This document shows, piece after piece, positions 36,455-48,345 of a stretch of DNA of 64,000 nucleotides. The stretch lies in assembly GCF_910596095.1 (NCBI RefSeq), contig NC_056535.1:20290505-20354504 (forward strand), written 5' to 3'. The first letter of the stretch is position 1; each line of letters opens with the position of its first letter. The stretch comes from Thunnus maccoyii. Lineage: Eukaryota > Chordata > Actinopteri > Scombriformes > Scombridae. The position numbers were made by a program, and so were the translations under genes. The notes under the pieces are model-generated. The model saw nothing but the letters and a program-made list of their open reading frames with translations. It was not told where the DNA came from and made no database searches.

Positions 36455-36552
36455 CGGCGTGACTGGTGTCATTTTCTGTGTCTGATTTCAAGGGCTGATC
36501 TGGACCAGGGCAGCCTGAGCAGGAGCCTCCTTCCTCACTGTTGTAGTCTAGC
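36455..36552 (-). other. Orphan exon-like segment
   Basis: On the minus strand an acceptor-like (ctgagag) start and a strong donor (GCCG then gtaagag) bound 98 nt that is open in one frame. It reads LDYNSEEGGSCSGCPGPDQP then LKSDTENDTSHA. I do not recognise the peptide, and no partner exon was found between mon1b and brpf3. It could be an alternative 3' exon of brpf3, an exon of an unseen gene, or chance. Confidence 0.3.
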
Positions 36553-37139
36553 CTCTCAGAAATGAAAACTTATGTGTTTAAGCAGCGTTTATCACCAGTA
36601 ACTTCCACTCAAACAGCCAACAAAGTGTAAATACCAGTTTCAGGATACCCACATTTAAAATTAGAGCTGTGACATTTAACAAATACAGTTCCAAATTAAA
36701 GGTAAATATATCAGTACAAATTTGTCTGAATTTGTCTAACAAGAAGAAAAAACAGTTAAGTGAATGCCTGGCTTTCCATTGACAGACTTACAGGGTATTT
36801 CAATGGAGTACAGTGTCTGATATCCTGAACACAAATACTGTAAACAACATGGTTACTTAATATTTCCTGATGAGTTGAAGAGGATCACGTAAACACTGAT
36901 CTGCACACAACTGATTATACAACTATCATGTCTTTCAAATTCAGGTAAAAAGAGGCTGTGTTTCTCAAACAACACTTGGAGACGCTGAAAGAAATTTTGG
37001 ATACATTTGAACTTCCTGTTATCTAATCTTCTTGTTGGATTCTATCTTCAAACCTTGACTTGAGGGAAACTGAGTCATAAATTGATCAGACAAGATATGA
37101 ACTCTTAAAAAAAAAAAAAAAAAAAGACATACAATGCAG

Positions 37140-38614
37140 TTGTTTCAAACAGCATTTATTCTTGTGTGAGAAAATATTGTCTCAGGCAGATTATAGATCT
37201 TGCAGTACAATTCAAATGACAAGATCAAAAAAATCTCCTGTAACACCTAAGAAAGAAAAGCCTCCAGCAGGCGAGCGCGGTCACTGCTGCCTACAGAGCT
37301 CTCAGGTCCTGTGCCGCCTCACTTATAGAGAATATGTTCTGACATGTTGGTGAAGACCATCACTATTACAAAGAGCTACTTAGCATCATACATAAATCTT
37401 CTCAATATTTACTTTTTTTTTTAAATAACACTCTCAACTGCCACAAATTATAAATTAAAATCTAAATTTGATTTTTGCATTCCTTAAATTACTTCATGTA
37501 AGCCAATATAAACATACATTTACATATTTACAGAACTATACACATGCACCTTAACTACACTGAGCTCGTATACATATATGTATATAATATACACACACAC
37601 ATACACATTTTTGCCACTCATATGGCTCCAGGCGTCGCTAATTTGTTTTTCTTTTTTTCCCTCCAAAACAGACTGATTGTGCTTTTCAAGTCATTTCAGC
37701 CAGATTTGCGAACAATTTGCAAGTTCTTCAGTGAGTGAGTGATCGCAGTAGACTTTGTCATAACCACAAATATAATCAGCTTCACCTCTTTAGTGGCTTC
37801 ACATCTTACTAACCAAGTAGCTGCACATTCTAGTTATCAATACAGTTTCACAATATGGAAAAATAAGTAAAGACCTCTAAAGTCCCACCTACAACACGTC
37901 ATAGCTGGACTAAAATATGAAGAATATTTTCACTGGCAGCCTACTGATTAAAATTTTCCAGTATTTCTCTTAATTTGAAATTGTCTCAACGCTTACTTTG
38001 ATGTATAATTCGAGCCAATTTCACCGAAAAGGCTAAATTTGATTCTGTGGATCTTTAATTTTCAGTGTTTCCTTGTGCACTTTTCTGGAAAATACCTGTT
38101 TACATCATATTATCAACAATTTTCAAAGGCTAAAATTTACATTTTTTTTGTCCATAGCTGTCCAAACCAACCCTGTGAGTCCAGATATGAAGTGAACGTT
38201 CAGTGAGACTTCCACACTTCATTAAACACAGTGACATTTCAATGGCAAATACAATCTAAATATGTTTTGAATCAAGACAATCCCTTTGACAATTAAATAT
38301 TTACACTTCTCTCATTTAAGTCTTGACTCACTTTGGCCTAAAATAAAAACTTTATATGAACACATAGCAACAGTGGTTGTGTAAAACCTTTTTAAAAAAA
38401 TCTCATGAATATATATGTGCAGATTCATCTACGAAAATGTCTTCAAGCGCCTTTTCTCTCACTCCATTGAAAACCTTTTAAAATCAGAGCAACAGTTTGA
38501 CGCAGAAAACCATCAGAAACATTTTACTTCCCCGCCTTTTTAAGAGTATCAATGAAGCTTCTATACATATAACCAGGCAGCCGGTTAAAGATGATAAAAT
38601 CTTGAAACTAAAAT
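37140..38614 (-). other. brpf3 3' UTR
   Basis: This is AT-rich non-coding DNA downstream of the brpf3 stop. A minus-strand AATAAA at 37155-37160 could end the transcript. A poly-A run at about 37108-37126 lies just beyond. Confidence 0.45.
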
Positions 38615-41600
38615 TCATATAAAATTGGAGGGAGTGAAGTTGAGATTTCCTCTCACGTGGTTTAAATGCACCATGGCCCGGTCGTACGCAGTGTGTACAG
38701 ACTTGCGAACGCTGGGTTTCTTTCCTTCCATCAAGCGCAGTTTGTCTACAGTGTCGTCCATCCCCATCGGCAGCAGTTTGTTTTGAGGGAGCCATTGCCT
38801 GAAAACAAAGAGGGACAGTTTTCATAACACGACTTCTCCTGATGGTGTTAAAATTCAGCATGAGGATCATCTCCTCCGCCTGAATCTTACCAAGTTCTTT
38901 TGGTGTCAAAGAACAGCACTAAGAAGAGCTTATCGCCAGCTTCCGTTTGTCTCCACTCGCCCAGTTTGAGCACCTCCACAGGAGGCACTGGGATGGGGAT
39001 GCCGTTGTGAAGAAGCCCTTCCTGGGGCATGTCTGGGTCAACAATCTGTAACAATGGATTATGTCAGTCACAGCACACTGAACAATTAATCTTTCAGTAC
39101 TTCTTTATGCCAACTCTGGCACTTGGCATCATGAACTAAAAGAAAGCTACAGTACGCGCAGCATGAACTGGAAGATCAAATACATTCTCACCATTGCTGG
39201 GTATGATGGATATCCTCTGCATTTGGCCCAAACTAGGTCCAGAGGTGCGAGCTCCCTCTCGCTATCTAAAGACAGAAGCGTAGACTTTCCTGTGAACAGG
39301 ATATTCCAATATATCCAATTAATTTGCGTCTGTGACAGCTCTTGAACCCAAACTGAGAATTTACTGGAATTATGTTGGTCGTGAAAGTTGGAAGATTTAA
39401 AATTTTTGTTTGCAGACTTTTACAGTATGCATCAAATAAACATAAAGAAACATAGGCATTTCAGTGTGTTTTGATTGCCCTCTCATGATACACACCAGCC
39501 CCAGAGATGTCTCCATTCTCACTGCCAGGGACTTTAGCCAGTGCAGGTTTACCCCGACTACGTTTGGGTGGGGAGACGCTACAGCTGTAAACAAATGGAG
39601 AGAAAGACGAGAGAAAGGTGACTTTTAAGTTAAGTTACAATTTATGATAAGGGTAGACCTACAACTGGATACCAAAGAGTTAAAAGATAATGTACTTAAT
39701 ACTCCATACTCACTTTAGTTTTTGGTCATCGTCCTGGTCAACGGAGGTGTGCTTTCCATTTGTCAGGCCTAGCAAAAACATAAATATAAATCAAAGTGAC
39801 CACTTCTCTGAATCTCAGCAATCTCTCTCTGTGATATTACAATATATTTTTTCCTTACCTCCTTCTCTGGGTGGTGGAGGGAGTTTGTCTGCTTCACTTT
39901 CTGAACTGTGGCCTCTGGATCTCAGGTGGTGCGAGGAAGGAGAGGGAGGTGTAGGGGAGGCGTTTGGAGTCGGAGGTAAGGTGGTGATGTTGGTGACACC
40001 TGGTGAATTCGGGCTGGCAGGATTGCTACCCAAGCCGTTTGTGGCTTTTCCGTTCTGTCGTGGCGGGGATTTGTTCTTTGTGACTCGCGCCCCATTTTTA
40101 GCTTTCTTGAACAGCACAGACGTACGACGACCGACTCCGACCAAAGGCAGAGTTGGTGGCGTCCCCAGTGGTGTGACCTCGTGAACAGCCTCCGGTTGCA
40201 AAGACGGTGTTTCACCGACTTCAGCCTCATCTTCACCTTGGCTTTTGCTCCCGCTGCGGGATGATCTCTGGCGCTTGTAGGAGCGCCCGGGTGACCTTCG
40301 TCCTCCAGGTACGATGCCCAGGACAGGAGGTTCGAGTGGGGCGTCTCCTGGCAGCGGCGATGACACCGGGCATGTGAGTTCTAGCACAGGTGGAGAGTCA
40401 TCTGGATCAAAGAGAGATTTATGTCATGGTCATAAATCATGTATAATCAAATAATAATTATATTAATAATGCCATAAAGCCAAATGCCATTCAAATAATG
40501 AAATAATTTAGAGTAAAAATCGCTTTTTACCTGCCCCGGAGTTGGACACTGTTGTCAAAAGTCCATTATCCACCATGTTTGTCTTCTGCTTTTTCTTTTC
40601 CTTCTCTTCCTCTTCTTCGTCGTCCTCCTCCTCCTCTTCTTCCTCTTCTTCCTTTCCTTCATCGTCCTTGTCCTTACCATTCACGGACTGAGCATTTTGC
40701 TGCTGCTGGTTCATCTTTTGCCTGAGAGTGTTGATCTCTCGGCGCAGTAACCTGATGCGTTTGGTTCTGCCGCCACTGGAACGCATAGATGTCACCATGT
40801 CCAGTTTATCCAGTAAAACCTTTAGCTGCTCGTCTGTGGTCAAGTGAAGTCTGTTTTCTGGGTCCAAGAGAGAGTCAACTATAGAGTATAAAAAGAAAAA
40901 GAAGAGGAAGTAGGTATGTGAGAATAAATGTTATGCTCATGAGGAAATGCTTCATTTTTACTCTCTTGAGGAAAAACCCTCCTGACTCACCGTCATCCCA
41001 CGTACAGTGGTAGAAGCCATGTTTGTTTGGAGACTCTGGGAGGTGCATGCCAGTGCTGGGGTCCAGGCCGATGCTCTGAGACTGTCTGTGGGCGTGGCGG
41101 AGGACAGCTCCACCCACCTCCCGCAGTTGTAAGGCTGCTCTGTGGAACATGGTGTCCTTGGAGTTGTACTTGAGGCAGTTGGAGATCATGAGGTCAAAGT
41201 CCTTCTCAAGGTCCGCGATGGAGCAGTAGGCGTGTCCCTCCAGCTTCTTACGCATGGTGGAGAAGTCCATGGGTTGGGAAATAAACTCCAGATAATCTGG
41301 GACCTCGGTGAATCATTAAAAGAAGAATGTTAGCTGTGTCATAGTAAAGCCAAAGAAAAAATGCTTCCAAGTGAGTATTTAAACAGATTGTTTTCTAACT
41401 GCACCAACCTCTGATAGATTGACAGGCTCAGAGAAGATTTTGGCCGTGTCCTTCTCTTGCAGTTGCTCCAAGGTTGATCGGAGAAGCACCAATGCAGGGG
41501 TCAACTTCAGTTCAAGAGCAGCCTGCTGAATTTTCATCTTAAGGGTGATGACATGAACAAACAGGAGAGTAGAGGAAAAGCAAGGTCACTCTTAAAAGTT

Positions 41601-44600
41601 AAAATAAACAAAGATGCTATAAAAATACCCCAAATAACTATAGCTTGTCTCAAATTAGTCTGTAACGCACCTGCTCTCTCTTTAGCCTCTCTCTCTTGCG
41701 GATGAGTTCCACCAAAAGCCTGGCTCTTTCCAAGTCTTGCCTCAGTTTTTGCCAGTATCGTAGCTCCTCTCTTGCAGCACACAGCTTCTCATCAGGCTCT
41801 TTCTGAACACAAAAGAGCAAACACAATGAGATTAGACTCCAGGTTCAACTTTAAAATCCATTATAATTAGTTTTTCCTATTGAATTTCATTTTAGATGTA
41901 GGGGCAGCGAGGAGAAATTTGGGCTCTGAAACATAAGTGTGCTCCTGAGCCAATTGCAGGACAATGTTCTGGCTTTTAAAGGGAAATTTATAAAAAATCA
42001 ATCATCAGGTCGTCTGTCACATTTGCAGTTACACAGCCAAAGCTGTAAATTAATCATTAACGTGAAAATTGGACAGTCAAAATTTGAAACATATCAATTT
42101 AATTTGCACACAATAAACACTTTAACTGAAACGAAATAATCTTCATATTAAACAAAGTTCAAATTGATATTAAAAGCTAACAAAGGGACAAAATGTATAT
42201 CATAAACTGTATTTAACAGTCCTAACCACCTGCAATTAACCTGAATTTAATGGTTAGAACTGCTTAAGGTGTCCACTGCTATTTTAAAAATAGCGGGCAA
42301 TAGATTAAAACCAATATCTATAATGTTTTACATGCTGTCGCCCTCTGCAGCAGCGAGGGGTCTACAGCAAAGATGACAAAACTGTGAAGGATTGCGTGGA
42401 GGCCTGCCATCTATCTGAGACAGCCATTGCAGAGTGTGATGTCTGGGCTTATGCTTGATATCAGTGTGTGAGAATACAAACATGGTGTGAAATGTTTGAT
42501 TCCAGTGACCTGGCTGAACAGACTTCATGGTCTCTGAAAGCCTGATAGATAATGTTTCCAATGACTGTAAATGTGCTGGTTTTAATATTTTATAACACAC
42601 AGATGGATATATTAATTGATTCAAAAACGATGTGTAGCTTTAAATAAGTCTAAGCGATGAGCAAAGTCACATGTGTCAAGTAACCACAAGTGCTTTGCCT
42701 GCAGTCAAATGTGTGAAAATGCAACGGACTAAATGTGCTGATGGTGACTTTAGTTTACTGTCAGTCATTCAAACGTTTTCATGTGAAACAGGACACGGTC
42801 ACAAATATGTGAAAAACAAAAGGCACTGCATGACATGACTGTACTGGAGATAATTTAGAGTATTGTGTTCATTTTTAAATGTCTTTTCTCACCTGTTCTG
42901 CAGTCTTGTGCGCCTGTAGATGGGAATGCAGTCGGCGTATTAAAGGCATCCCATTTCGAGACTGTCGTTTCAGTAACCAGTAGTTATGAAGCCTCTGCAT
43001 GAACTGATTCTTCCTCTGGACTTCAACTCCTGTGCAGATCTTGTTCAGCCTGTGGAGATGAAATGTTACAATGAAGCACTTCAAACAGTGGAAATAGTGG
43101 TGGTGACAATAACACAAATATCTTGTGATAGTATGACAGTGGTAATTTAGAATATCAATTAAGGGTTTCCTACAGATCTCTGGAAGAATATGAATCATCT
43201 CTTTTAAGACAACGGACACAACAGTAAATTAATAGTATGCTAGGTATGTAAATTCTGACAGTTTTCACATATCATACCTGTGAGAGGGAATCTGAGGCAC
43301 GAGCAGCACAGGCACAGTTGAGCGACGTGTCGACCCACCAGACCCTTTTGTATTCTTCTTTTTCTGGCCCTTGGTAGCCTTCTTATTCGGTGGTGGTGGG
43401 GGACTTTGAGTGTAGGACCTTTGACCGCGGTTACCTCTACCGCCCACCAGTCTCCCTTCAACTGACTCGTCTCCAGACCCATCCCGCCGAGACCCCACTG
43501 GAGAATGATGCTCACAGAAAGCGGTCTTCTTCACAGAGAACGTGGTACCGTTAACACCCGTCTCCCGGACCGGGTCTATCTTCATAAATAGGCCGGCCTT
43601 CTGGGCGCAGGTGACGTGAAAGGCCCTGTAGCAGTTGGCTTTGTGGCACTGAATGGATGCTCCCCTGCCTTTCTGCTTACACAGGTAGCAGGTGAGCTTC
43701 CAGCGAGCAGGAGGGATGTTCTTGACCCCCTCAACAGGCTCCAAGAATACTGTGTTGGCAAAGCACACCTCTGGGATCCATATGGCACAGACAACATGGG
43801 CCCAACGTCCATCACTTGTCTGTTTGAAGGCACCTCCTCGGTTGGGACAGAGCACACAGTCTACAGGACGGGAAGGGGACTGCAGGCAGCAGCGGCACAG
43901 CCACTGGCCCTCAGGGACGTATGGCACACCGTAACACTCCTGGTGGACAGCCAGATTGCAGATGTCACAGAACAGGATGACATTACTGTTCAGACATTCG
44001 TCATCCAGGCAGACACAGCAGAAGGCATCCTCGTCGACAGCGCTCTGTGACAGTGCCTGGCTACGGGACTCCAGGATGGACTCCCTCTCTAGGCGGTCGA
44101 TCAACAGCTCAAAAGTGTCCGCAGAAACAGAGGCATGGCCGTCAGACACTCTCTTTTGGTTCACCATCTCTAGCCAGGCCAGGTCCTCCTCGTCCATGTC
44201 GTACTCAGCCACACTGTCCTGTTCCTCCCCTGACTTTTCTATGTAACGGTAGTAGGCTGCTGGGAGAGGAGGTGCCTCTGAAGGGCAAACTGAACTCAGC
44301 ACACGGAAGGTGGGCTCAGGCAGAGGGGTTTGCTGGGACGGGTGCTGGAGGGAATTAGTAGATCCGGTTTGCTGCTGGGAGCCAGAGCGTTGATTCTGGT
44401 GAGAAGTATTTTTACTCCTCCTGCCTTTACTGTTTGAAGGTTTCCTCCACGACCTGGTTTTACTCTGCGTCTGTTCACTGTTCTCCTTGTTGCTGTTGCA
44501 CTCAGCAATGTCCTGGGCCATCATCTCGTCCTCAGTTATGACCGGCAAAGGATCTGTGATGTTAATCCGATGGAGCCTTCCATCTAGGTCCACTTCCACT

Positions 44601-44782
44601 ATTTTCTGTGCCTGAGCATATGTCAGTGTCTCCCTGGATGGAGAGAGCTGCAGTCTGTAGGGCGAGGGGGGCCGCAACTGGCCAGATGAGCCCCTGCCCC
44701 TTCCTCTCCCTCTACCTCGGCCCCTACCCATGTTGAGTCCGCTAACAACTGTCTCACATTCCCACCTCCTCACCTTCCGCAT
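38615..44782 (-). CDS. brpf3: Bromodomain and PHD finger-containing protein 3, 12 coding exons
   Basis: BRPF3 is the chromatin-reading scaffold of HBO1 (KAT7)/MOZ acetyltransferase complexes. Exons: 43278-44782, 42893-43049, 41671-41802, 41409-41537, 40991-41303, 40531-40878, 39859-40401, 39714-39768, 39496-39584, 39192-39289, 38891-39045, 38615-38798, totalling 1235 aa (human 1205). Start MRKVRR as in BRPF3. EPL-type segment near residues 177-208 ([22 protein letters not shown]). PHD1 253-303 ([29 protein letters not shown]), zinc knuckle, extended PHD2 to about 425. Bromodomain about 610-715 with [14 protein letters not shown] from about 1100 ([27 protein letters not shown]) to the end NFTPSNFI. 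Unusual: an RG-repeat run at residues 18-31 and a long acidic E/D tract near 815-835. [17 protein letters not shown] separates BRPF3 from BRPF1. Confidence 0.97.
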
Positions 44783-45184
44783 GGGAGTTTACACCAGCTC
44801 CCTAACAGATGGAAAGGAAGAAAAAATATTTAATACAATGATTCAAGTTAATGTGTGTTTTAAATTTGTGGTAAAGTAACTGTTGTATGTTCATAGATGA
44901 TTTTACTCTGACATAACTATCAGTGTGAGGTTATTATTCAAACAAGAGTGCTTCCTACAGTAAATAAATGTTAATTCTTAAACAGCAGCCAGTCAATATC
45001 ATCCTCTTTTAACATGAAACTAATGTAATGCCTTGCAAATATTAAGGAAATCACCACTTGCCCATTAGGTTAATGAGGGCTGGTGATGATAAAGTATTGT
45101 GACCCTCCTATGAAGAACTGTGGTTGACATCATACAGTATGCGTTCAAACTGTGCACACATACATGCTAATATGGGCATCTAGT

Positions 45185-45470
45185 TGATTGATACTTTAGT
45201 TGATAAACAGGACATTAAAAAGTAAACAATATGATACCTGATAAGTAATTTATCAACAAAAACAAAGAACATTATCTAGTCCCAACTTCTCAAATGTGAC
45301 AAATTGCAGCTCTTCTCTGTTTTTTGGGTGTTGAAGACCTCAACTTGGCGTCTGGGAAATTATTTTTATGGGTATTTTGCGTTTTCTCATTTTATGGACT
45401 AAACATTTAATTGAATAAATAATCACCAAATTAATTGATAATAAAATAATAATTTACTGCACCCCTAATA
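45185..45470. repeat. hAT-like MITE copy 5
   Basis: It contains 'agttgattgatactttagttg', 'acttctcaaatgtgacaaattg', 'actaaacatttaattgaataa' and 'tttactgcacccctaataa'. It lies in the brpf3 5' intron and is strongly diverged. Confidence 0.5.
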
Positions 45471-46339
45471 AACTTTCAACTGCAGATGAGAAGAAGCATC
45501 TGGGTTAAATCGTTATGTACACTTCATAAATGTTGCATAATCCATTAATAATCAATTTAACTGCTTACAAAAACGTATTGTATCCTGCCCTCATAGTTTT
45601 AGTCTTACAATCTATCCGTATTTAATTTAATCCTGCTTTATTCCTTTATTTTAATTGATAAAATAATAAATATTAGGTGCGTCGTCTTCTTGTGCATTAT
45701 TAGTAAGATTTGTTGTATTTTTTTAAAAATTATTCCTAGACATGTAAAGGGGTCAACTCTGGTTCTGTGGTAATAACAACACAGCATGTTACCTCAAGTA
45801 CTCTGACTGCACAAACACAACTACAGTAAGCTGTACTGCTTGCATGTATGCACCACAGCTGTCTCCCCATTGGTCCAATCAAGAGTCTGTAACAGCGCCA
45901 CATTTCTCTCTATCCAATCCAACGCCAGCATCCTCTATTTTTTTTCCTTGTTGCTGTGCGTAGTTCGGTTGAAGAGCGCTAAATACCAACCCGAGTATCT
46001 AACATCTGTCAGCCATTTTAAGCGCACAACAGCAGAGACAACATTTGTATTGCAAGTTGATTAGCAGCCCAATTATACATACCAACAGCAACCAGAAAGC
46101 AGACGCACTGTACGCACCGTGCCTAAATGCATTGATTAGTTGCATGTATACATTAGATCACGACACTGCAGTGTGCGGCGTTTCGGGCATTGCTTTGTAG
46201 TCCAAACGTCTGCAGAAAGATCGTCTCAGGCTGATGTGATAACGTTACTCGGTCGGACAGGACACACAGAAGTCGTATAAGAAAAGGGCAAATTTTACCC
46301 AAGTCAGGCTTGAATGTTGAAAATACCAGAGTCGTTTAC

Positions 46340-46800
46340 CTTGTAAAACCGTCCTCTGCAGTGCAAGTGCCGAAGAGAATAACTGCACCCAGCTAAATGT
46401 CAGCTAGTGACAGACTACAACCGAGGCGGACATGCTAGCCGTTAGCTTAGCTAGCCGGTAAATCCAGGAGCGACAGCGTCATCTTCAGCACTTCATTTCT
46501 CCGCTGTGACTGCGGTCAAACACACAAACTCGACCCGGTCACATACTTGTGGTTTTAACCTTTCAAACGGTGCTGGTTCCCAATTTAGGGGCAGCAAAAT
46601 CCTGAAGATATCAAATTAATGTACCTTGGATGAGGCTAAATATTCAGTCAAGATGGCTTGAAAAATACGCCCCTTTGGAAAAAACCACCTAAGCCAATAG
46701 CAAGTCGCCGCTTCACCTCGCACGCAACTCGCACTGATATCTGATTGGTCAATGCGATAAAACGATGACATCGCACTCAATTTGGAGCTCATGACAGAAA
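46340..46800 (-). promoter_or_regulatory. brpf3 5' non-coding exon and promoter
   Basis: A minus-strand donor (CAAG then gtaaac) at 46339 ends a likely 5' UTR exon. The coding exon's acceptor is at 44802 (ctgttag), giving a 1.5-kb 5' intron. Upstream are two CCAAT-type boxes, at about 46692 (gccaatagc) and 46743 (gattggtcaatg). Confidence 0.5.
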
Positions 46801-47565
46801 AAAAGCGATGAGGAAAACAACTCAACATATATTGCGCGCCTTATGGCTTCATCATTTCCCACAGAACCCATATTGCACCTTTATACACCTGCTATCAGAA
46901 GCGGATTTAATGATTTAGGGGCCACAGACAAACTCTGTCTTGCTTTATTTTCAGCCTTTCTCTAACTAAATGTTGGTATTGGCAGTCGTAGAAGAGGTGC
47001 TCAAAACTTTTATCAATTAGAACTATTAATATCAAACAGTAAAAATACTGTAAAAGTCCTGCATCCAAATTTTAACTTAAAAATGAATGGTGAAAGAGAG
47101 ACATTATCAATGTACTTAAAGTTACTTAACTTGTGGTGAAGGTGGATCTTTTAATTCTTATATAATGCTGGATAGTTTAATCAATAATAATGCATTATAT
47201 TTTATGTTATATTTTGTGAGTAAAATCTGAATATGCAACGTAATATTCATTTGTCAGGTAAATGTAGAGGTACAATGTTTTCTTCTGAAGTAGAAGTACA
47301 CATGCATATTTTTTTTAAGTGCTATGGGGGCTTTCTGTGAGTTATTTTGGGTTACAATGAGTTAGAATAGTAACATAATTCAATATTTTTTATATACAAA
47401 CACCATAATAAATGTATAGCTGTTTGGGGCCTTTTTAGTTGGGGGCTCATGCAGTCGCCACCTTGCCTAATGGTAAAGTCTACCCCTGCCCTGCCTGCTG
47501 TTTCTAGGGAACAATCCAATTTTTATCGAAATACTCATAAACACATTAGTGTGTCTTTTTATGTA

Positions 47566-47790
47566 CATCAGAATCAGAAACAGGTTTATTGGCAAGTAGG
47601 TTTGCACATACAAGGAATTTGCCTTGGTGTTGTGGTACATAACAGTAAAAAATATACACAAAATTAAATAATCCTAAATAATATAACCCGAGAAAGAGAG
47701 ACATTTACAATAAATAATATGTAAAATATATTCCAAGTCAGAAGAACTGCTATAGGTTAAAATTTTAAATTGAGGAGAATTAAATGAAAT
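47566..47790 (+). repeat. Teleost 'cagaatcag...tttattggcaag' repeat
   Basis: It reads atcagaatcagaaacaggtt then tattggcaagtaggtttgca and catacaaggaatttgccttg, a high-copy teleost interspersed repeat. It is followed by an AT-rich tail and is non-coding. Confidence 0.6.
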
Positions 47791-48131
47791 GTACAAAATA
47801 TTGTTATTATTACTATTAATAATAATAATAATAATAACAATAATTCAAGTTAGGTTAATGTAACGGGTCATGTCATCATAAATCACAGATGTGCAAGTAC
47901 AAGATTATGAGATTTCACATTATCTACGTTGTAGGTTTGCAATTTTCCTAATTAATAAGGCTAGAGCCAGAGCCATGACTTTAGATATACTGAGGTCATT
48001 GGTCTCAAGTCATATCTGACTTATTCAGTTAACCTTTCAATTATATTGTCTGTAGATTTTATCCCCACTATGAAGATCATTCTTGATTTTGGCAGTAGTA
48101 GCTTTAACAGTTCCCACTCAAGGTCCACTTC

Positions 48132-48345
48132 AGGGCTGCAACTAATGATCATTTTCATCGTTAACTAATCTGCTGATTATTTTCTCAATCAATTAAATGT
48201 CAAAAATTTTTGAAAATTGTGAAAATTGCTTGTTATGTCCGACCAGCTATCATAAATGACAAAGAAGCAAATCCTCACATTTGAGAAGGTGGAAGTAGTG
48301 AATGATTTTTGTTGACTTTGCATTTTGACTTTCTGTTGACTGACT
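48132..48345. repeat. hAT-like MITE copy 6, truncated
   Basis: It starts agggctgcaactaatgatca, continues 'aatctgctgattattttctc' and 'cctcacatttgagaaggtgga', then loses its far end. The start is the clearest family terminus in the window. Confidence 0.65.

Noticed and set aside
43616-44358. Long plus-strand frames opposite the first brpf3 coding exon
   Set aside because: They are antisense shadows of a long GC-rich exon whose minus-strand frame carries clear PHD fingers.
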